Source: Pseudoduganella albidiflava (GTDB lineage: Bacteria > Pseudomonadota > Gammaproteobacteria > Burkholderiales > Burkholderiaceae_D). Taken from it: DNA of 64,000 nt. Position numbers and translations under genes: made by a program. The notes beneath the pieces are model-generated. The model ran no database searches and was not told where the DNA came from. It saw nothing but the letters and a program-made list of their open reading frames with translations. Of the stretch, positions 33,552-42,990 are shown piece after piece; positions within the stretch are counted from its first letter, which is position 1; every line of letters starts with the position of its first letter. Location of the stretch: NCBI RefSeq assembly GCF_004322755.1, contig NZ_CP036401.1, positions 6,820,001 through 6,884,000 of the forward strand, in the 5' to 3' direction.

Positions 33552-34373
33552 TCATGCAACTTCGATTGAGGCCAGCGCGCGTTGCAGGAGACGCAGACGC
33601 GATTGGACCCGTTGCTCCGCGTCCTCCAGATGACGCACCGACCGGGTCATATCGATTGCCAGCCGATCAAAGTCGTGCCCGATGATTTTCTGCAGCACTG
33701 CGGGCGTCTGCATGCTTGCCATTCTCTGCATATCCCGTCCCAGTAGAAATACGCCGGCCAGCTCCGGGTCGTACTCCCCCTCTTCGATGACGCCGTCTTC
33801 GCCGTACACCCGATCCTGGTTGCCGGCTGCAGTGTAGTTGTCGATCAAGTGAACAAGATCATAGGCGTCGCGCGGGTTCTCCCTTCCGCGATCCGACCAT
33901 GCAACCAGTTTGAGAATGGCTAGACCCGCCAACGAAACGACCTTGCCGTCAAAACCAGGGGCAAATGTCACCAACTCCGCTGCGGCCAGAACATCGTCAT
34001 AGCCAGCTACGTTCATGATGATTTTCATGTCCGGAGGCCACGCAATCTCACTCGTCCCCTGGGATACGCCGCCAAAGGGCACAAGGTCGAGCTGGTATTC
34101 CAGATCGCCTTTCTCGCCCTTGTAATAGAGGCGCTGCTGCAGGATTCCGGCTTCCTCGAAACTTCCCCGTGCCACAAGCCTCGTTCTCAGGGCAGCGAAC
34201 TGGCTCCAATCTTTCACTGCCACGGCGAAATCCACGTCGCGCGTCGCACGGGTTGGGGCAAGGCCGAGTACATGGGTCAGCAAGATGTCGCGCGCCGTCG
34301 CGCCCACCAGCATGTAATCGATGTTGTCCGCTTGTGCCTCTTCCGCTACAGCACGAAGGATATCGACCGTCAC
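33552..34373 (-). CDS. AbiEii-type nucleotidyltransferase toxin
   Basis: A 273-residue nucleotidyltransferase-fold protein, toxin of a type IV toxin-antitoxin pair. The core is DYMLVGATARDILLTHVLG with the G-x-x-x-R-D motif, then TRATRDVDFAVAV, whose Asp-x-Asp binds metal. A C-terminal helical region follows. I take the GTG at 34373, 16 bases after the antitoxin gene stop, as no ATG fits. AbiEii-type toxins transfer nucleotides to tRNA or other targets and arrest growth, often during phage attack. The gene pair is slightly less GC-rich than its neighbours. Confidence 0.82.
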   Translation of the reverse strand: MTVDILRAVAEEAQADNIDYMLVGATARDILLTHVLGLAPTRATRDVDFAVAVKDWSQFAALRTRLVARGSFEEAGILQQRLYYKGEKGDLEYQLDLVPFGGVSQGTSEIAWPPDMKIIMNVAGYDDVLAAAELVTFAPGFDGKVVSLAGLAILKLVAWSDRGRENPRDAYDLVHLIDNYTAAGNQDRVYGEDGVIEEGEYDPELAGVFLLGRDMQRMASMQTPAVLQKIIGHDFDRLAIDMTRSVRHLEDAEQRVQSRLRLLQRALASIEVA

Positions 34374-34389
34374 CGGGTCTACTGGATGT

Positions 34390-35466
34390 TCAGGTCTTAT
34401 CGAACGTGGTTTCAATGAACCGCTCCTTGATGATTTCTGCCGTCTCCTGTGTGCGCGGGTCCAGCATGGCCAGGAGTTCAGAATAGACCAGCAGCGGAGG
34501 TGCGACGTTGTCGGCCGATTCGGGCTGCCAATGCCAGAACTTTTCCAGCACCTCGATTTCACCATTCAGGTCAGGCTTGATCCGGTATTGCTTGGCCAGT
34601 GTCTTGATCAACAGCTCTCTGTCGGTGGCTTCGACATACAGCGTTTGCGTCACAGGCTTGAGGTAGCCGGTCATTTTTGCGGCCGCGACTTCCGCGCCCC
34701 AGGCAAACCCGGCATCTGAATGGAACGATTGCCACCAGTTGGGATCCGGGGCACTGAAACGCCTGCCATTCAGCTTGGTACGCAGCGTGGTGGGAAAATT
34801 GATCATCCACTCGTCCACCAGGCGGCGTCGCTCCAGCAGCTTTCTTCGCCCGGCTTTCCCTTTGTTGATGAGATAACCACGCCGCTCCAGATCTTCCAGC
34901 GCGTTATAGGCCGTACCGAGCGAGACCCCTGCATGGACCGCGATGTCCTTGAACGGCGCATTGACGAGTTCCGGCCTGGACAGCAAGGCAAAGACAACGC
35001 GCAGTCCTGCCGGATTCGTGAGGCCTCTGGGGGCATCGAAGGCGGGGCGCCTGTTGTCGTCCTTTTCGCCGCTAATAAGGATGAACAGTCCCGGCGCACG
35101 CAGGTAAGCATTGCCGCAGGTATCGATGAACTGCAACCCGATTGCCTTGCAGTGCTCGGCAAGGGTTCTGGACACATGGGGTGCGACCAGTAATCCTTGA
35201 GCGCCGACAGACTCGAGCTGCCGCCGGACCAGATCGAGTTGCCCCCTGCGGTCTACCAGGGATTTGCACTCGACCAGGTAACGGCTTGTGCCATTCTCAT
35301 GTGCCAGATCGATACACGCGTCCGGTACATAGCTGCCGGGTTTGACGGGCTCGAGTTCTACCAGGTGGCCTTTGATGGCGGTTTTCTCTTGCAGCGCCGC
35401 CAAGGCAGCCATGACAAGTTCCTCCTCGGCCTGACCGGCACCGTCGCGGTAACGTGGCTCATTCAT
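34390..35466 (-). CDS. AbiEi-type antitoxin/regulator with nuclease-like N-terminus
   Basis: A 358-residue protein. The N-terminal part has PDACIDL and, 13 residues on from its Asp53, YLVECKSL (Glu66-x-Lys68), the pattern of a PD-(D/E)xK fold; a winged helix follows (about residues 165-215: APFKDIAVHAGVSLGTAYNA, then LEDLERRGYLI). The C-terminal half matches AbiEi-like proteins. In known AbiE systems the antitoxin represses its promoter through the winged helix and does not contact the toxin. The start at 35466 has GAGGG 8 bases upstream. An AT-rich dyad region (35530-35580) is upstream. Confidence 0.8.
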   Translation of the reverse strand: MNEPRYRDGAGQAEEELVMAALAALQEKTAIKGHLVELEPVKPGSYVPDACIDLAHENGTSRYLVECKSLVDRRGQLDLVRRQLESVGAQGLLVAPHVSRTLAEHCKAIGLQFIDTCGNAYLRAPGLFILISGEKDDNRRPAFDAPRGLTNPAGLRVVFALLSRPELVNAPFKDIAVHAGVSLGTAYNALEDLERRGYLINKGKAGRRKLLERRRLVDEWMINFPTTLRTKLNGRRFSAPDPNWWQSFHSDAGFAWGAEVAAAKMTGYLKPVTQTLYVEATDRELLIKTLAKQYRIKPDLNGEIEVLEKFWHWQPESADNVAPPLLVYSELLAMLDPRTQETAEIIKERFIETTFDKT

Positions 35467-35544
35467 TAAAGACCCTCGTATTGTCATGCCCTATGGATGA
35501 CGCCATGCTACACGTCCAACCGAGGTTTTTCAATTTATTTCAAT

Positions 35545-35561
35545 TTTCACGGAACGTGAAA
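35545..35561. promoter_or_regulatory. dyad in AT-rich region upstream of abiE pair
   Basis: TTTCACG-GAA-CGTGAAA is a perfect inverted repeat, flanked by TTCAATTT repeats to the left and AAATTGAA to the right. The 35527-35580 stretch is the most AT-rich in this part of the window. Its location about 80 bases before the antitoxin start fits an autoregulatory operator. Confidence 0.5.
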
Positions 35562-35689
35562 TTTAGAAAAAATTGAATTTTCTGGCTCTGCTTGTCATTT
35601 CAGTTGCCTGCTCAGCCAATGATGGGTCACGCCGAGTGGAGTGAGCGCTGGTTCCAGGTCCATAAAGACACGCCGGGACCTGGGTTCCA

Positions 35690-36907
35690 TTACTCCTTGC
35701 GCGGCGCCGGCGTGTGCTTGCGCCACGCATCGAGCACCGGCAGCGCACGGCCCTTGAAGTCGAACAGCGTGGTGTTCGACACGACGTTCGCGCCCGGCTT
35801 GCCGTCGGCGTCGCGCACCGCCCAGCCGGTGCCCGGCACTTCGATCATCACCGGATCCCAGTACAGCACGCCCAGCACGCGGTCGGTACGGCGCAGGGCG
35901 CCCAGCAGCTCGTCGATGAACGCGGCCTGGCCTTCCGGGGAACTCATCGAAGCGGGATAAGGGCCGTTGTCGGACAACTGGCCGGCATGGCCGTTCGGCA
36001 GCACCGGCGACCAGTTGAAGCCCGTCTCCATCACGAACAGGTCGCGGTCGTAGTGCTGCGTGATCTCCTTCGCGAATGCGGTGAACTGCGCCACGCTGCG
36101 CTTGGTCCAGAACGGGTAGTAGGAAGCGCCGATCACATCCCACTTCACGCCCAGCTTCTGCAGGTGGTCGAAGTAGTGGCGGTACTTGGCCACGTTGCCG
36201 CCGTCGTCGAGGTGGATGATCACCTGGCTGGCGGGCGACACGGCCTTCACGCCGTCGTAGCCGGCCTGGAACAGCGCGCCCAGGCGCGGCCAGTTCTCGT
36301 CGAGCGTCTTGCCGCCCAGTTTTCCATAGGGGTACAGCATGCCGCCCTCGGTCTCGTTGCCGACCGAAACGTATTGCGGCGTGGTGCCCTGCGCCTTCAG
36401 CGCCGCCATCACTTCGCGGGTGCGCTCGAACACCAGCTGGCGCAGCCGCTCGAAGCGGGCGTCGTCGCCAGGCAGTTTGTCGAGCTCGGCGCGCCACTTC
36501 GCCGGCACGATCTGCGTCTTGCTGTTGGTCCAGAAGTCGCTGTAGTGGAATGTCAGCTCGATCTGCATGCCCAGGTCCGCGCTGCGGCGCGCCATCTTCA
36601 GCAGGTCGGGCAAGTCCATCGAGCCGGCCGGCCAGTGCCAGCCTTCGTTGCCGGTGCCCGGACCGGGGCCTTCGTACAGGCGCAGGCGGGCGATGTTGTG
36701 GCCAGATGCGCGCAGGATCTTCAGCGCGTCGCCGGGTTTGCCCTGGCGGTCGCTGAACATGGCGCCGTGCTTTTCCATCAGCGGCAGCACCGAGTAATCG
36801 CCGCCGGCCAGCAGCGGTTCGTTGGCCGACGCCGGCAGGGCTGCCGCGCACAGGGCGGCGCTCAGCAGCGCCGCCAGCGCGAAGGGGCGGAATGCGAATG
36901 TCATCAT
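35690..36907 (-). CDS. arabinogalactan endo-beta-1,4-galactanase (GH53)
   Basis: A 405-residue exported GH53 enzyme that cuts beta-1,4-galactan. A signal peptide ends at about ALPASANEPL. The acid/base Glu is in YVSVGNETEGGM near residue 178 and the nucleophile Glu is in LFVMETGFNWSP near 296; NIARLRLYEGPGPG near residue 75 is a GH53 signature. The start is at 36907 (ATGATG) with GGAG 9 bases upstream. It is the last gene of the galactan locus but is separated from the TonB receptor gene by a terminator, so it probably has its own promoter with a 13-bp tandem array. Confidence 0.92.
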   Translation of the reverse strand: MMTFAFRPFALAALLSAALCAAALPASANEPLLAGGDYSVLPLMEKHGAMFSDRQGKPGDALKILRASGHNIARLRLYEGPGPGTGNEGWHWPAGSMDLPDLLKMARRSADLGMQIELTFHYSDFWTNSKTQIVPAKWRAELDKLPGDDARFERLRQLVFERTREVMAALKAQGTTPQYVSVGNETEGGMLYPYGKLGGKTLDENWPRLGALFQAGYDGVKAVSPASQVIIHLDDGGNVAKYRHYFDHLQKLGVKWDVIGASYYPFWTKRSVAQFTAFAKEITQHYDRDLFVMETGFNWSPVLPNGHAGQLSDNGPYPASMSSPEGQAAFIDELLGALRRTDRVLGVLYWDPVMIEVPGTGWAVRDADGKPGANVVSNTTLFDFKGRALPVLDAWRKHTPAPRKE

Positions 36908-36928
36908 CTTGGTCTCCAGTAGCTCATT

Positions 36929-36980
36929 GTCGTACGTCGTGGTCGTACGTCGTGGTGGTACGTCGTGGTCATATCTCGTG
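36929..36980. repeat. four tandem copies of a 13-bp repeat upstream of the galactanase gene
   Basis: Units GTCGTACGTCGTG twice, GTGGTACGTCGTG, then GTCATATCTCGTG, with exact 13-base spacing. The array is 22 bases upstream of the galactanase start and 12 bases from the terminator arm at 36992. Period and location match the arrays at 14101 and 28218. Confidence 0.9.
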
Positions 36981-36991
36981 GTCGAGGGGCG

Positions 36992-37023
36992 AAAAAAATG
37001 GCCGCGCCGGTCGGTGCGGCCAT
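36992..37023 (-). terminator. rho-independent terminator after TonB-receptor gene
   Basis: On the minus strand ATGGCCGC (37023-37016) pairs with GCGGCCAT (37005-36998), followed by seven T. It lies 97 bases after the TonB-receptor stop and before the galactanase start, so it would separate the two genes in the locus. Confidence 0.85.
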
Positions 37024-37119
37024 CAGCCACGCGGGGTGCGTGGTTCGGCATGATTCGACGTGAGTGCCACATGCGGCGGACGCTGGCGAATCGCTCGCGC
37101 CGGCCGCATGCCCTATTAC

Positions 37120-39780
37120 TTACAGGTTCGCTTGCAGGCTCAGGCCGAAGCGGCGGTCGTCGGCGTAGCGGCCGAACTGCGTGCCGGTCACGCCGTAGTA
37201 GCTGCTGCGCGACTTGCGGGTCAGGTTGCTCACTTCGAACGCCACCTTCAGGTTCTTCGTCAGCTGGTAGCTGGCGTAGGCGTCGACCAGGCCGTAGCCG
37301 TTCATGTACGCCGGCGTCTGCGACATCGTCGCGCCGTTGTTCACGTAGTAGTTTTCCGTGCCGGCCAGGTACTTGCCGCGGTAGTTGTACGCCAGGCGCA
37401 ACGCGAAGTCGTTCCAGTCATACATGCCGACGATGTTGTAGCTCTGCTTCGACAGGTTTTCCAGCGCGGTCTGCTGGCCTTCCAGCGGACCCGGCGCCTT
37501 GCTGTGCACATACGTAAAATTGGCTTGCAGGCCCAGGCCTTTCCAGTAGCCCGGCAGGTTCGTGAAGAAGCCCTGGTAGCCGATCTCCAGGCCCTTGATC
37601 GTGCCGTCGTTGCCGTTCGACGGCGTGCGCACCGCATACGTGGTATCGCCATACTTCACGTCGCTCGTGGTGGTCTGGATGAAGCCGTCGACCTTCTTGT
37701 AGAACGCCGCGGCGAACACGTAGTCGCTCTGGCTCAGGTAGTACTCCAGCGTGGTGTCGAACTGGCGCGCCGACAGGGGCTGCAGGTCCGGGTTGCCGAC
37801 GAAGCCGGTACGGTTGTTGGCGTCCAGCGACAGGCTCGGCGTCAGCTGGTTGAAGTCCGGACGGGTCACCACTTTCGAGGCGGCGACGCGGGCGATCAGC
37901 TTGTCGGTCAGTTCCATGCGCGCATTCACGCTCGGCAGGAAGTCGTCGTCGGTGGTATCGGCCTGGCGCGTCACGTAGCCGTTGTTCTGCAGTTCCTGCC
38001 AGCGGCGCTCGGTTTTCGTGCGCACGTAGCGCACGCCGAAGTTACCGGTCACTTCCTTGCCCAGCAGTTCGGATTCGAAGTCGGCCATGCCGTACAGCGC
38101 CTGGGTCTTCTCGCCGAAGTCGAAGGTCTGTCCCGCGTCGAAGGCCGGCACCGCCAGGCCCAGCGCGCTGCGCACGGTCTGCGGGTCGCGCAGCCAGTCC
38201 AGGTTGGCGATCGACAGCCACTGTTTCGGGATCGTGCCGGCACCTTCGCGGTGCAGCAGGTCGCTGTAAGGGATCGTGCCGATCTGGCTCGCCAGGCCCG
38301 GCAGCGCGCCACCCACGGGGCCGGTGCCGCCGGCGTTCCAGATGTCGTCGATCGTGTTGATCTCGGAGCTGGAGGCCTTGCGGTCGGTCAGGCGAACGCC
38401 CGCCTTGATGCGCGGGATCAGGTCGCTGTCCAGGTTGCGCTCGACGTCGCCGCGCCACGTGGTCTCGCGGCCTTCGTTCTTCTGGCGGAAGTACAGGGCC
38501 TTGCTGGCCCAGTACTGCGACGGCGTGACCAGGTCGTTCGGGTTGGCCAGTTCCGGGTACGCGGACGGCAGCTCGGTCGTCAGGTCATACGTGAATGCCG
38601 GGCTGCTGGTGCCCACGCCCAGGCGCACCTCCTGGTAGAAGCGCTCGAAATTGCTCTTCGTGTAGCCCAGCTCCGACTTGACGGTCCAGCCGTTGGCGCG
38701 CCAGGAACCGCCGATCGCCAGCTGGCGGGTCTTCGTGTCGTTGTCGCCGATGTAGCCGGAGGTCGTCAGGTCGGCGCCGTAGAACGTGCCCTTCGTGACA
38801 TTGCCGTTCTCGGTGGTGACACTGCCGCGTGGCCACATGGCGCCGGAGTTGGTCTCGGCGGTCCAGTTCGGCCAGTACGGCGAACCGTAGAAGCCGTAGG
38901 TATCGGTGGTGCTTTCCAGCTTGGTGTAGTTGGCATCCAGGTACAGCTCGACGCCACGCATCGGGCGCCACTGCAGCGACGAATTGATGCCGGTGCGTTC
39001 GCGCTCGCCCATCTCGTACGAATACCAGGCGCCGATCGGCGCGTAGGCGCCAGAACCGTCAGCCAGCTGGGACGGCGGATCCAGTTCCTGCATGTCCGAA
39101 CGGTAGTTGCGCTTCTGGTGGGCGATGGAGATCAGCGCGCCGAAATCCTGGCCGTTCAGTTTCCAGCGGTTCGACACGAGCAGCGAGCCTTCGCCGTTGC
39201 GCTTGTCCGCATAGTCGGCATCGGTGGCCTTGACGGTGCCGGCCACTTTCAGGCCGGCGAAGTCGAACGGCCGGCGCATGCGCAGGTCGATCACGCCGCC
39301 GATGCCGCCTTCGACCTGTTCGGCCGTCGGGCTCTTGTACACGTCGGCGCCGGCCAGCAGTTCGGAGGGCACGTCCTGGAACGACAGGCCGCGTTCCTTG
39401 CCGGCGGTGAAGATGGAGCGGCCGTTGACCAGCGTCTGCGTCTGCGACAGGCCGCGGATCTGCACCCGGTCGCCTTCGCCGCGGCTGCGCGAGATCTGCA
39501 CGCCGGTGATCCGCTGCAGCGCTTCGGCCACGTTCGAATCGGGCAGCTTGCCGATGTCGTCGGCCACGATCGAGTCGACCACCTGGTCGGCGTTCTTTTT
39601 CAGGTCCTGGGCCTTCTGCAGGCTGGCGCGCATGCCGGTCACGACGACCTGCTGCGTCTCAGCGGAAGGCGCGGCAGGGGCGGCCGGGGTGTCGGTGGTC
39701 TGGGCCAGTGCCGGCATCGCGCAGATGGCCGCGGCGATGGCGATCGCGTGGCGGCGACCGGGTTGGTTGGTGAAGTTCAT
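37120..39780 (-). CDS. TonB-dependent receptor (carbohydrate type)
   Basis: An 886-residue outer-membrane receptor. A signal peptide (HAIAIAAAICAMPALAQ) precedes the TonB box region (QQVVVTGMRASL), the plug domain (about residues 60-175: KLPDSNVAEALQRITGVQIS, GEGDRVQIRGLSQTQTLVNG, GGIGGVIDLRMRRP) and a beta barrel ending in FGLSLQANL with aromatic-hydrophobic alternation and a terminal Leu. The class (TIGR01782-like) often takes up glycans in Massilia, Xanthomonas and Caulobacter. It sits between galactanase and GH35, so galacto-oligosaccharides are the predicted cargo. Confidence 0.92.
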   Translation of the reverse strand: MNFTNQPGRRHAIAIAAAICAMPALAQTTDTPAAPAAPSAETQQVVVTGMRASLQKAQDLKKNADQVVDSIVADDIGKLPDSNVAEALQRITGVQISRSRGEGDRVQIRGLSQTQTLVNGRSIFTAGKERGLSFQDVPSELLAGADVYKSPTAEQVEGGIGGVIDLRMRRPFDFAGLKVAGTVKATDADYADKRNGEGSLLVSNRWKLNGQDFGALISIAHQKRNYRSDMQELDPPSQLADGSGAYAPIGAWYSYEMGERERTGINSSLQWRPMRGVELYLDANYTKLESTTDTYGFYGSPYWPNWTAETNSGAMWPRGSVTTENGNVTKGTFYGADLTTSGYIGDNDTKTRQLAIGGSWRANGWTVKSELGYTKSNFERFYQEVRLGVGTSSPAFTYDLTTELPSAYPELANPNDLVTPSQYWASKALYFRQKNEGRETTWRGDVERNLDSDLIPRIKAGVRLTDRKASSSEINTIDDIWNAGGTGPVGGALPGLASQIGTIPYSDLLHREGAGTIPKQWLSIANLDWLRDPQTVRSALGLAVPAFDAGQTFDFGEKTQALYGMADFESELLGKEVTGNFGVRYVRTKTERRWQELQNNGYVTRQADTTDDDFLPSVNARMELTDKLIARVAASKVVTRPDFNQLTPSLSLDANNRTGFVGNPDLQPLSARQFDTTLEYYLSQSDYVFAAAFYKKVDGFIQTTTSDVKYGDTTYAVRTPSNGNDGTIKGLEIGYQGFFTNLPGYWKGLGLQANFTYVHSKAPGPLEGQQTALENLSKQSYNIVGMYDWNDFALRLAYNYRGKYLAGTENYYVNNGATMSQTPAYMNGYGLVDAYASYQLTKNLKVAFEVSNLTRKSRSSYYGVTGTQFGRYADDRRFGLSLQANL

Positions 39781-39805
39781 GCTTTCTCCGATGGTGTGTG
39801 AATTT

Positions 39806-42274
39806 TTATGGTGTGACGGTGACCTTGTAGACTGGTACCAGGCTCACGTTGTTGACGCGCGCAATCTGCGATTGCGCGCCGAAATCGGGCCGTGCTTCTT
39901 TCGGGATGTAGACGGGGGCATCGGCACGCAGCGGCAGCACCGCCAGCGACAGTTCGTTCGGCTGCTGTCCATTTGCCGCCAGTGCCTTCAGGCCGGACTG
40001 CCAGCGGTAGCCGCTGTAGTACCAGTCGTCCGCCAGCCGCGTGCCATCGAACAGCCGGCCGATGTCGCCGGTGAAGTCGATCTGCAGCAGCGCATCGTCG
40101 ACGTGTTTCAGCGCGTCCGGCTGCACGTCGATACGCCACGTGGCGGCGGTGCGCCACGCTTCAGGGATCGGCTGGATGGCCGCCTTGGCGAGGCCGCCCT
40201 TCATCACGGCCGGTGCCGGCAGCGCCTGGCGCAGCGGAGCGGCCGTGGCGGTCAGCTGCACCGCCGGCAGCGTGGCTTCGTATGCCTGGAACACGCCATC
40301 GCTGCCCTGCGCACGCAAGGTCGCGCTACCAGCGCTACCAGCCGCTTTCGGCGTGCGGGCCAGCGCCGGATACACGGCAAATCGCATTGCGGCTTCGCCG
40401 ACGGAGCGCAGGTGCAGCTTGCCGCCGTCGAACCAGGTTTGCTGGCCGCTCAGGACCAGGCGGCGCTGGCCGGCGATCTCGCCGATCGACAGGCGGCGCG
40501 ACTGGTCGGCCGGCAGCACCAGCAGGTGCACCGGTCTTGCGCCGGCGCGGCGGATCGTCAATGCACGCGCGGTGCCCGGCGTGACATCGACGACGGTGGC
40601 ACTGCCGGCCATGCTGCGCGGCGCCGCGGTATCGATCGCGGCGCTATCCGCTTCCAGCGCCAGCTCGGCAGGGATCCCGGCGCTGGCGGCGAACACATAG
40701 GTGATGCCGTCGGCGCCGCCATCCAGGCGCGCCACCGGCTGGGCCGTGGCATACCGCAGGCGCGTGCCATCGAGGTCGAAGTTCACCGGCCAGATCGCAT
40801 ACGCGCCGTTCGGCACGGTCACCGGCTGGCGCGGGAATCGCACTGTGCCGCCAGCCAGCTTCACGTCGAACTGCAGCGCCTGCGCCGGCATCGGGTACTG
40901 GCGCACGTGGTTGTTGACGAACACGAAGGCGCTGTCGCCGCTGCTGCGCACCGCCACGCGCGGGGTGCGCAGGTCCTTCGGGCCTTCCGGCGTCACGTCC
41001 GGCTTGCGTACCGTCATCGGTGCCAGGCGGTCGCCGAAACCGGCGATGAAGTAATGGAAGGGGCGCAGGTATTCCAGCACGGCGCGCTGCTGGCCGTCCG
41101 GCCCCAGCGGAGCCTGGAAATCGTAGTTGATCGCCGGGGTATCGTTGTAGCCGCCGCTGATGCTGCTTTCTTCCAGCGTGGTGCCGCCGACCGGATTGCG
41201 CCCGCCGTGGAACATGTAGTAGCCCATCAGGTTCACGCCGGAGCCCAGCTGCACTGGCAGCATCGAGGCGATATCGTCCGGCGAGACCACCGGGCGGCGG
41301 CGGTACATGAACGGCAAACCGGCACCGTATTCGGCGCCCAGGAACGGTGTCTTGTCGATGTCGGTTTCGGCGGTGCCGGGGCCGTGCGATTTCGTCTGCG
41401 CGCCCAGGTCGCCGGACACGCGGCTGTCGAAGCGGAACGCGTAGGTTTCCTTCGGCGGCAGCTCCGTGGTGGAGACGGCCCAGGGCTCGTCGACATAGCC
41501 GCCGAACACGGGTGTGACCTGGCCGGACGGATATTGCGCGCCATCCCAGCCGGTGACGGTGTAGTACGGCACGTCCATGCCCGCCTGCAGCGCGAGCTGC
41601 TTCAGTTTGGCGATGTGCTCCGCCCCTTCGCCCGGTCCGCCCAGGTTGTATTCGTTTTCCAGCTGCAGGCCGATGACGGGACCGCCATCCTTCCACAGGC
41701 TGCCCTTCAGCTGCGCGCCGATCTCGCGGTACAGCCGCGCCACATGGCGCAGGTATTGCGGATCGTTGCCGCGCGTGCGCATGCCATCGACCACCCAGTC
41801 GGGAATGCCGCCGTAGCGCACTTCCGCATGCACCCACGGGCCGACGCGCACCACGGCTTTCAGCCCCAGCTTGCCGCACAGCTGCACGAAGCGGCGCAGG
41901 TCGCGATTGCCCTTCCAGTCGAACGCGCCATCCTTCGGTTCATGGTGGTTCCAGATCACGTAGCTGGCGACGACGGTGATCCCGGCCGCCTTCATCTTCG
42001 CCAGTTCCGCTTCCCACGTGGCGGCCGGACTGCGCGAATAGTGGAACTCGCCCATCACGGGCATCCACGGCTGGCCATCGAGCGTGAGGTAGCGGTTGTT
42101 CGCGCCGAGCACGCTGCCGCGCGGCGTGCTCGCGGCGCCCAGTTGCAAGTGGCCGGTGACGGGTGCCGCGGCGGGTGCCGACGCGTCTACGCCGATGACT
42201 TGCGCCGCCAGCGCATTCGATATGGCGAATGCGGTCGCCAGCGCCATCGCGGGGCGCTTCCATTGCTTGCTCAT
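39806..42274 (-). CDS. GH35 beta-galactosidase, exported
   Basis: An 822-residue GH35 enzyme. A signal peptide (AMALATAFAISNALA) is followed by the TIM barrel: MPVMGEFHYSRSP near residue 73, IWNHHEPKDGAFDWKGN, acid/base Glu in IGLQLENEYNLGG near 202 and nucleophile Glu in FLGAEYGAGLPFMY near 315. The C-terminal half has beta-sandwich domains. It would release galactose from beta-linked oligosaccharides in the periplasm. It lies 25 bases upstream of, and in the same transcript as, the TonB receptor. Confidence 0.92.
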   Translation of the reverse strand: MSKQWKRPAMALATAFAISNALAAQVIGVDASAPAAAPVTGHLQLGAASTPRGSVLGANNRYLTLDGQPWMPVMGEFHYSRSPAATWEAELAKMKAAGITVVASYVIWNHHEPKDGAFDWKGNRDLRRFVQLCGKLGLKAVVRVGPWVHAEVRYGGIPDWVVDGMRTRGNDPQYLRHVARLYREIGAQLKGSLWKDGGPVIGLQLENEYNLGGPGEGAEHIAKLKQLALQAGMDVPYYTVTGWDGAQYPSGQVTPVFGGYVDEPWAVSTTELPPKETYAFRFDSRVSGDLGAQTKSHGPGTAETDIDKTPFLGAEYGAGLPFMYRRRPVVSPDDIASMLPVQLGSGVNLMGYYMFHGGRNPVGGTTLEESSISGGYNDTPAINYDFQAPLGPDGQQRAVLEYLRPFHYFIAGFGDRLAPMTVRKPDVTPEGPKDLRTPRVAVRSSGDSAFVFVNNHVRQYPMPAQALQFDVKLAGGTVRFPRQPVTVPNGAYAIWPVNFDLDGTRLRYATAQPVARLDGGADGITYVFAASAGIPAELALEADSAAIDTAAPRSMAGSATVVDVTPGTARALTIRRAGARPVHLLVLPADQSRRLSIGEIAGQRRLVLSGQQTWFDGGKLHLRSVGEAAMRFAVYPALARTPKAAGSAGSATLRAQGSDGVFQAYEATLPAVQLTATAAPLRQALPAPAVMKGGLAKAAIQPIPEAWRTAATWRIDVQPDALKHVDDALLQIDFTGDIGRLFDGTRLADDWYYSGYRWQSGLKALAANGQQPNELSLAVLPLRADAPVYIPKEARPDFGAQSQIARVNNVSLVPVYKVTVTP

Positions 42275-42363
42275 TGCGTCTCCAGGTGGTTCACTGCAGG
42301 CTGTTACCGCCGGTCGGGTACCGGCGCTTGCTTGTTTTTACTGGTGTCCTTGCTGTTGCGTCG

Positions 42364-42981
42364 TCATTTCCACGCGTCGACGAATGCCCTGGCATTGGCG
42401 GCGACTGTCGCTGCATCCATGCCCGGCTTGTACAGCGCCGAGCCGAGACCGAAGCCGGCCACGCCGGCGGCGCGGAAGTCTGCCATATTGTCGGGGGTTA
42501 TGCCACCCACCGGCAGCAATTTGATGCCTTTTGGCAACACCGCGCGCATCGCGCGCACGACCGCCGGTGAAACCAGTTCGGCCGGGAACAGCTTCAGGGC
42601 ATCGGCACCCGCCCTGAGTGCCGCGAAAGCTTCGGTGGGCGTGGCCACGCCGGGCACGCACCACATGCCCGCCGCCTTGGCCGCGCGGATCACTTCGGTG
42701 TCGGCGTGCGGCATCACGATCAGTTTGCCGCCGGCATCGCGCACGCGCGTCACGGCGTCAGTCTCCAGCACGGTACCGGCGCCCAGCACGGCATCGGCCG
42801 GCAAGCTGCGCGCCAGGCGCGCAATCGAGTCGAACGGGTCGGGCGAATTGAGCGGCACTTCGATCAGGCGGAAGCCCGCGCCGTACAGCGCGGCGCCAAT
42901 GCCTTCCGCTTCCTCGGGGAGCAGGCCGCGCAGGATCGCGACCAGCGGCAGTTCGGCAAAAGCTTCGTCGAAAACGGTCAT
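42364..42981 (-). CDS. dgoA: 2-dehydro-3-deoxy-6-phosphogalactonate aldolase
   Basis: A 205-residue class I aldolase of the KDPG/KDPGal family that cleaves KDPGal to pyruvate and glyceraldehyde-3-phosphate. Schiff-base Lys130 is in GADALKLFPAE, general-base Glu41 in RLIEVPLNSPD, and VLGAGTVL and PVGGITPDN bind phosphate. LNSPDP at residues 44-49 is typical of DgoA rather than Eda. It follows dgoK by 9 bases. A second gene for Eda is not in the window. Confidence 0.93.
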   Translation of the reverse strand: MTVFDEAFAELPLVAILRGLLPEEAEGIGAALYGAGFRLIEVPLNSPDPFDSIARLARSLPADAVLGAGTVLETDAVTRVRDAGGKLIVMPHADTEVIRAAKAAGMWCVPGVATPTEAFAALRAGADALKLFPAELVSPAVVRAMRAVLPKGIKLLPVGGITPDNMADFRAAGVAGFGLGSALYKPGMDAATVAANARAFVDAWK

Positions 42982-42990
42982 CGGATTCTT

